Source of the DNA: JBGTCY01 sp041748615 | Lineage (GTDB): Bacteria; Bacteroidota; Bacteroidia; Chitinophagales; CAIOSU01 | Direction of reading: 5' to 3' | DNA length: 8,107 nt | Assembly: GCA_041748615.1 (NCBI GenBank) | Contig: JBGTCY010000008.1 | Span: forward strand, 1 to 8,107 | Part shown: piece after piece, positions 4,703 to 8,107 of the stretch | How the letters are laid out: each line of letters opens with the position of its first letter | How positions within the stretch are numbered: the stretch's first letter is position 1 | Made by a program: the position numbers and the translations under genes | Notes under the pieces: generated by a model | The model's input: only the letters and a program-made list of their open reading frames with translations | Databases searched by the model: none | Told to the model about the DNA's origin: nothing

Positions 4703-5893
4703 ATGAATTTACATGAATATCAGGCAAAACAGATTTTGAGTGAACACGGGGTTCCAACTCAAAAAGGCATTGCGGTGGATAAAGTGGAAGCAGCGGTGGA
4801 AGCTGCTCAGCAATTGCAAAAAGAAACGGGCACTCAGTTTTGGGTGGTGAAAGCGCAAATACACGCGGGCGGAAGAGGCAAAGGAGGTGGGGTGAAACTT
4901 GCCAAAAACATAGATGAATTAAAGGAAAAAGCCTCCGCTATTTTGGGGATGCAATTGATAACGCCTCAAACGGGACCGCAGGGCAAACTGGTAAATAAAA
5001 TATTAGTGGCGCAGGATGTGTATTACCCGGGCGAAAGCAAACATTTGGAATTTTATGTGAGCATTCTGTTAGATAGAGACAACAGTAAGAATGTCATTAT
5101 CTATTCCACCGAGGGTGGGATGGATATTGAAGAAGTGGCGGAGAAAACACCTCATTTATTATTCAAGGAGTTGGTGGAACCCTCCATTGGATTGCGTCCC
5201 TACCAGGCAAGAAAAATCGCGTTTAACCTGGGACTCTCCGGCCACGCGTTTAAAGAGTTTGTGAATTTCATTCAGCGGCTCTACAAAGCGTATGTCAGCG
5301 CTGACGCTTCGCTCATAGAAATCAACCCCACACTCAAAACATCCGATGATAAGATTATCGCGGTGGACGCCAAAATACAATTGGATGATAACGCGCTTTA
5401 CCGCCATCCTGTTTATGCCGAAATGCGCGACACCACAGAGGAAGACCCTACTGAAGTGGAAGCCGGAAAATTCAACCTCAACTTCGTGAAACTTGACGGC
5501 AACGTGGGCTGCATGGTGAACGGAGCGGGGTTGGCAATGGCAACGATGGACATGATTAAGTTAGCCGGAGGCGCGCCTGCCAATTTCTTGGATGTAGGCG
5601 GCACCGCCAACGCGCAAACAGTGGAAGCCGGTTTCCGCATCATTCTGCAAGACCCGAATGTGAAAGCGATTTTGGTAAATATTTTCGGAGGCATCGTGCG
5701 TTGCGACCGCGTTGCGCAGGGCATTGTGGATGCTTACAAAAACATCGGTGAAATCAAGATTCCGATTATCGTACGCCTGCAGGGAACCAATGCCGAACTT
5801 GCCAAAGAACTGATAGATAAATCCGGATTGCAGGTACGCTCCGCCATCTTGTTGAAAGAAGCGGCTGAATTGGTGCAGGGTGCGTTGAAGTGA
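4703..5893 (+). CDS. sucC: Succinyl-CoA synthetase (ADP/GDP-forming) beta subunit
   Basis: This is the beta subunit of the TCA-cycle enzyme that converts succinyl-CoA, phosphate and ADP (or GDP) to succinate, CoA and ATP (GTP) in the cytoplasm. The 396 residues are close to the E. coli length of 388. The N-terminal ATP-grasp domain opens with MNLHEYQAK and carries K50 and the AGGRGKGGG glycine loop (55-63), which contact nucleotide. E206-I-N208-P and D222 are the Mg2+-binding positions, with the same spacing as N199 and D213 in E. coli. The C-terminal CoA-ligase-type domain shows GCMVNGAGLAMATMD (269-283), LDVGGTA and NIFGGI (326-331). The ATG at 4703 begins the family's standard N-terminus; the open frame back to 4481 is a translated repeat and should be excluded. 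The partner sucD is not adjacent, as in many Bacteroidota. Confidence 0.97.
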   Translation: MNLHEYQAKQILSEHGVPTQKGIAVDKVEAAVEAAQQLQKETGTQFWVVKAQIHAGGRGKGGGVKLAKNIDELKEKASAILGMQLITPQTGPQGKLVNKILVAQDVYYPGESKHLEFYVSILLDRDNSKNVIIYSTEGGMDIEEVAEKTPHLLFKELVEPSIGLRPYQARKIAFNLGLSGHAFKEFVNFIQRLYKAYVSADASLIEINPTLKTSDDKIIAVDAKIQLDDNALYRHPVYAEMRDTTEEDPTEVEAGKFNLNFVKLDGNVGCMVNGAGLAMATMDMIKLAGGAPANFLDVGGTANAQTVEAGFRIILQDPNVKAILVNIFGGIVRCDRVAQGIVDAYKNIGEIKIPIIVRLQGTNAELAKELIDKSGLQVRSAILLKEAAELVQGALK

Positions 5894-6102
5894 GTATGTA
5901 ATTCAACAGAATTGTCATCTTTTGCTTTGGCTGTTAACTGCTTATTATTTAATACCTTCAAATTTCAACTGATATAAACTGAACTCAGATAAGATTTTTA
6001 TCATCACTTCAACAAACAACTTCCAACTCCCGTAAAAGATTTTGGTATTTTTATTGTAACAGGATTGCGTATTTTGCTTAAAATTCTTTTGAATCACACT
6101 CA

Positions 6103-7221
6103 ATGAAGCACAGGCTCCTCTTTTTTATTACGCTGTCAATTAATGTTTTTGCAATTTATTCTTTTACGCAAGCCCAATGTCTCACAGCATTTGAAGATAC
6201 CCGTGAAGCCGGCAGGGAGTTTTTTTACATCTATGACAACGGTGAACTCGTTCAGCAGGAATTTCAACGCATTCAATCTTTCAAGGTAGGCAGAAATTAT
6301 GTCGCTTACGTGGATTACACCGCCAATTTTAAAATTTACTTTAATAAAAGAACCTATACCCTTCAGGATTTTGCGCCCAATACTTATCATGTAACCGACC
6401 ATTTGCTTGTTTATGAAAATGTAGGGAACCATCTCTATGTTTTTGACGGAAAGCGGGTGCATAATCTCGGCAGGATTCACTCACAATTAAGGCAGTATGC
6501 TTATGGCGACAGTGTGGTGGCATTCAATGATTTCCTGAACACGTTTCATCTGTTCTTTAACGGAGAAATCACTTCCTTTGATAATCGCAACGTGACACAG
6601 TTTGGCGCTAACGAAAACATGATTGCCTTTGTGGACCCCAATTTTGAATATAAACTGCAATATAATGGAGAGATTCTTACATTAGAAACCGGCAGCCCGC
6701 CTCAATCCTTCAAAATGCACCTGAACATCGCAGCCTATGTGGATTTTGTCGGGGATTTTAAAGTTTTCATGCACGGGGAAGTGCTGACACTTGAAACATT
6801 AGCGCCACAGAGTTACGAAGTAGGCGAAAATATGGTCGCTTATGTTTCTGACATTGACCGCAGGTTCATGGTCTATTACAATGGAGAGGACATTGAATTA
6901 ATGCCAATTCCTCCCCGCCATTATGAAGTGAAACACAACATGATTGTCTGGACTGACCAACTCAATCATTTCCATGTTTTTTACAATGGCAATACAGAAA
7001 GACTCGCCACCTACAAACCGCCCAGCTATCAGATTGACCGCGATATTGTGGTGTTTGAAGATTTGGATAGCCGTTTATTGGGATATATTGATGGTAAATA
7101 CCAGGAAGTTTCTCCCGAAACCGTGAGTTATTATAACTTAGTCAATAAAGCGGTACTCTCCTATAAAGTGCGCAACAATGTGCGGGTGTTTTGCAATGGC
7201 GTGAATAACCAGTTATATTGA
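6103..7221 (+). CDS. Secreted protein made of about ten 35-residue repeats, probably beta-propeller-like
   Basis: I do not recognise this 372-residue protein by name. It begins with a signal peptide (hydrophobic core about residues 5-20, likely cleavage between A24 and Q25). The rest is a tandem array with a pattern of NMVAYVD, then FKVFYNGE, then LTLE, then PxSYEV. The NG-turn glycine recurs at about residues 47, 82 (degenerate), 116, 154, 189, 225, 261, 296, 331 and 366, a period of 34-38. Each unit predicts three to four short beta strands, as in TolB/WD40-like or similar propeller blades. There are no cysteine pairs, catalytic motifs or C-terminal sorting domain. It is probably periplasmic or surface-associated. 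C26 directly follows Q25 but lacks a lipobox. It stands alone between sucC and ppiD with gaps of 209 and 95 bases. Function is unknown. Confidence 0.85.
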   Translation: MKHRLLFFITLSINVFAIYSFTQAQCLTAFEDTREAGREFFYIYDNGELVQQEFQRIQSFKVGRNYVAYVDYTANFKIYFNKRTYTLQDFAPNTYHVTDHLLVYENVGNHLYVFDGKRVHNLGRIHSQLRQYAYGDSVVAFNDFLNTFHLFFNGEITSFDNRNVTQFGANENMIAFVDPNFEYKLQYNGEILTLETGSPPQSFKMHLNIAAYVDFVGDFKVFMHGEVLTLETLAPQSYEVGENMVAYVSDIDRRFMVYYNGEDIELMPIPPRHYEVKHNMIVWTDQLNHFHVFYNGNTERLATYKPPSYQIDRDIVVFEDLDSRLLGYIDGKYQEVSPETVSYYNLVNKAVLSYKVRNNVRVFCNGVNNQLY

Positions 7222-7253
7222 TGATTTCTCAAAATCAATGTCCTCACCTCTTA

Positions 7254-7285
7254 TTTGTTTTTTCGCCTCCAAAGGTTTTACTTTG
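7254..7285 (+). promoter_or_regulatory. Candidate promoter of the ppiD-like gene
   Basis: TTTG at 7254-7257 and TTACTTTG at 7278-7285 are spaced by 20 bases. The second matches the Bacteroidota -7 consensus TAnnTTTG at all but one position and is followed by CAG. Transcription would start near 7292, about 25 bases before the ATG at 7317. Confidence 0.45.
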
Positions 7286-7316
7286 CAGTTCATTTTTCAT
7301 TTAAAGAAATAGTTAT

Positions 7317-8107
7317 ATGGCAGTTATCATGCGAATCAGAAGATACGGAATTGTAATTGCGGCTTTTGTCGGGCTGGCGGTTGTTGGTTTCCTGTTACAG
7401 GATGCCATCAGTTCCAACAGTTCCGTATTGCAACCGGGCGCTAACAATGTCGGTAAAATAAATGGCGAAACTATCGGCATTCAGGATTTTGAAAAAAAGG
7501 TACAGGAAGCGACTGATAACTACCGGTTGTCAACCGGTGAAATGACCTTGGATGACCAAACCCTCTGGTCAATCAGAGACCAAACGTGGACTCAATATGT
7601 CAATGATATTTTGATGGGTAGGAAGTACGAAAAGCTGGGCATCAAGGTGACGGCTGACGAATTGGTTGAACAAATTCAGGGCAACAATCCGCACCCCGCG
7701 GTAGTGCAGTCTTTTACAGACCCGAACACCGGGCGCTTCGATCCCTCCCAGGTTTCCATGTTTTTGCAACAGATGGACCAGGACCAGACAGGTGAAACCC
7801 GCACCCGCTGGCTCAACTTTGAAAAATTCCTGAGAGAAGACCGCCTGAGAACCAAATACAATACGCTGGTGAAAAAATCCATGTACGCCCCAACCTGGCA
7901 GGCTGAACAAAATTTCAATATCACCAACACCAGTGTTGATTTTGATTTTGTTTACTTGCCATTCAGCGACATTGAAGATGCTTCCATTGAAGTAAAAGAA
8001 AATGAATTGACCGCCTATCTGAATAATAACAAAATAAAATACGAACAGGAGGAATCCCGCGCCATTGAATATATTAGTTTTAATATTCTCCCTTCAAAAG
8101 AAGATAC
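7317..8107 (+). CDS. ppiD: PpiD/SurA-type peptidyl-prolyl isomerase, N-terminal part (cut by the window end)
   Basis: The first 263 codons of a longer gene are present; full-length relatives in Bacteroidota are about 700 residues. The start MAVIMRIRRYG is the usual N-terminus of this family: a short positive cytoplasmic stretch, then one membrane anchor at about residues 11-27. The SurA-like chaperone domain follows, with VGKINGETIGIQDFEKKVQ (about 45-63), a WTQYVNDILMGRKYEKLGIKVTADEL segment and an NPHPAVVQSFTDPNTGRFDPSQV segment. Parvulin isomerase motifs would come later and are not visible. The protein is anchored in the inner membrane and helps fold exported and outer-membrane proteins in the periplasm. 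ATG 7317 is preferred over the in-frame ATG at 7329 because MAVI is conserved. It is preceded by its own promoter candidate. Confidence 0.85.
   Translation, partial: MAVIMRIRRYGIVIAAFVGLAVVGFLLQDAISSNSSVLQPGANNVGKINGETIGIQDFEKKVQEATDNYRLSTGEMTLDDQTLWSIRDQTWTQYVNDILMGRKYEKLGIKVTADELVEQIQGNNPHPAVVQSFTDPNTGRFDPSQVSMFLQQMDQDQTGETRTRWLNFEKFLREDRLRTKYNTLVKKSMYAPTWQAEQNFNITNTSVDFDFVYLPFSDIEDASIEVKENELTAYLNNNKIKYEQEESRAIEYISFNILPSKED

Noticed and set aside
7217..7263. Possible terminator after the repeat protein gene (ATTGAT / ATCAAT with an inner TTT/AAA)
   Set aside because: The stem is AT-only with a bulge, overlaps the stop codon, and the T-run lies about 17 bases too far downstream.
7569..7930. 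Two open frames on the - strand inside the ppiD-like gene
   Set aside because: They are antisense to a well-supported coding sequence and show no recognisable protein features.
1..8107. CRISPR array, tRNA, rRNA, prophage or toxin-antitoxin genes
   Set aside because: I searched by eye for regular spaced repeats, cloverleaf-like sequence, integrase or transposase motifs and small gene pairs, and found none.

Overview
The window looks like a chromosomal segment of a Bacteroidota bacterium, probably an environmental Chitinophagales/Sphingobacteriales-type lineage; rank below phylum is a guess. The signs are the absence of Shine-Dalgarno sequences before the start codons, promoter candidates of the TTTG / TAnnTTTG type, secretory signals that end in A|Q, a PorT-like outer-membrane beta-barrel protein, a Bacteroidota-type PpiD with an MAVI start, moderate-to-low GC, and palindromic REP-like repeats in the intergenic DNA.

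Layout. 1-446 is gene-free and holds a short tandem repeat, two palindromes and a candidate promoter. 447-1805 (+) encodes an NtrC-type sigma-54 activator with a receiver, AAA+ and Fis-like HTH. 1806-2573 is a long gene-free stretch with several dyads, ending in a sigma-54-like promoter. 2574-3008 (+) is a stand-alone receiver and 3049-3684 (+) an outer-membrane beta-barrel protein; they form a short operon closed by a strong terminator at 3725-3767. 3887-4372 (-) is a small four-helix membrane protein. 4373-4702 is the divergent intergenic region with a diverged REP pair. 4703-5893 (+) is sucC (succinyl-CoA synthetase beta subunit). 6103-7221 (+) is a secreted protein built of about ten 35-residue repeats. 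7317-8107 (+) is the N-terminal part of a PpiD/SurA-type periplasmic folding factor, cut by the window edge.

How the parts may work together. The most suggestive arrangement is a possible self-contained sigma-54 circuit. The activator gene is followed by a region with a 10+10 bp palindrome (2445-2476) about 95 bp upstream of a predicted start site, a -24/-12-like promoter (2530-2546), and then the receiver-outer membrane protein operon. No histidine kinase is present, so the input must come from elsewhere. The other genes (TCA enzyme, membrane protein, repeat protein, PpiD) look like independent transcription units.

The two least explained items are the ten-repeat secreted protein, probably a beta-propeller-like fold, and the putative sigma-54 circuit. 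The rest is ordinary chromosomal content.
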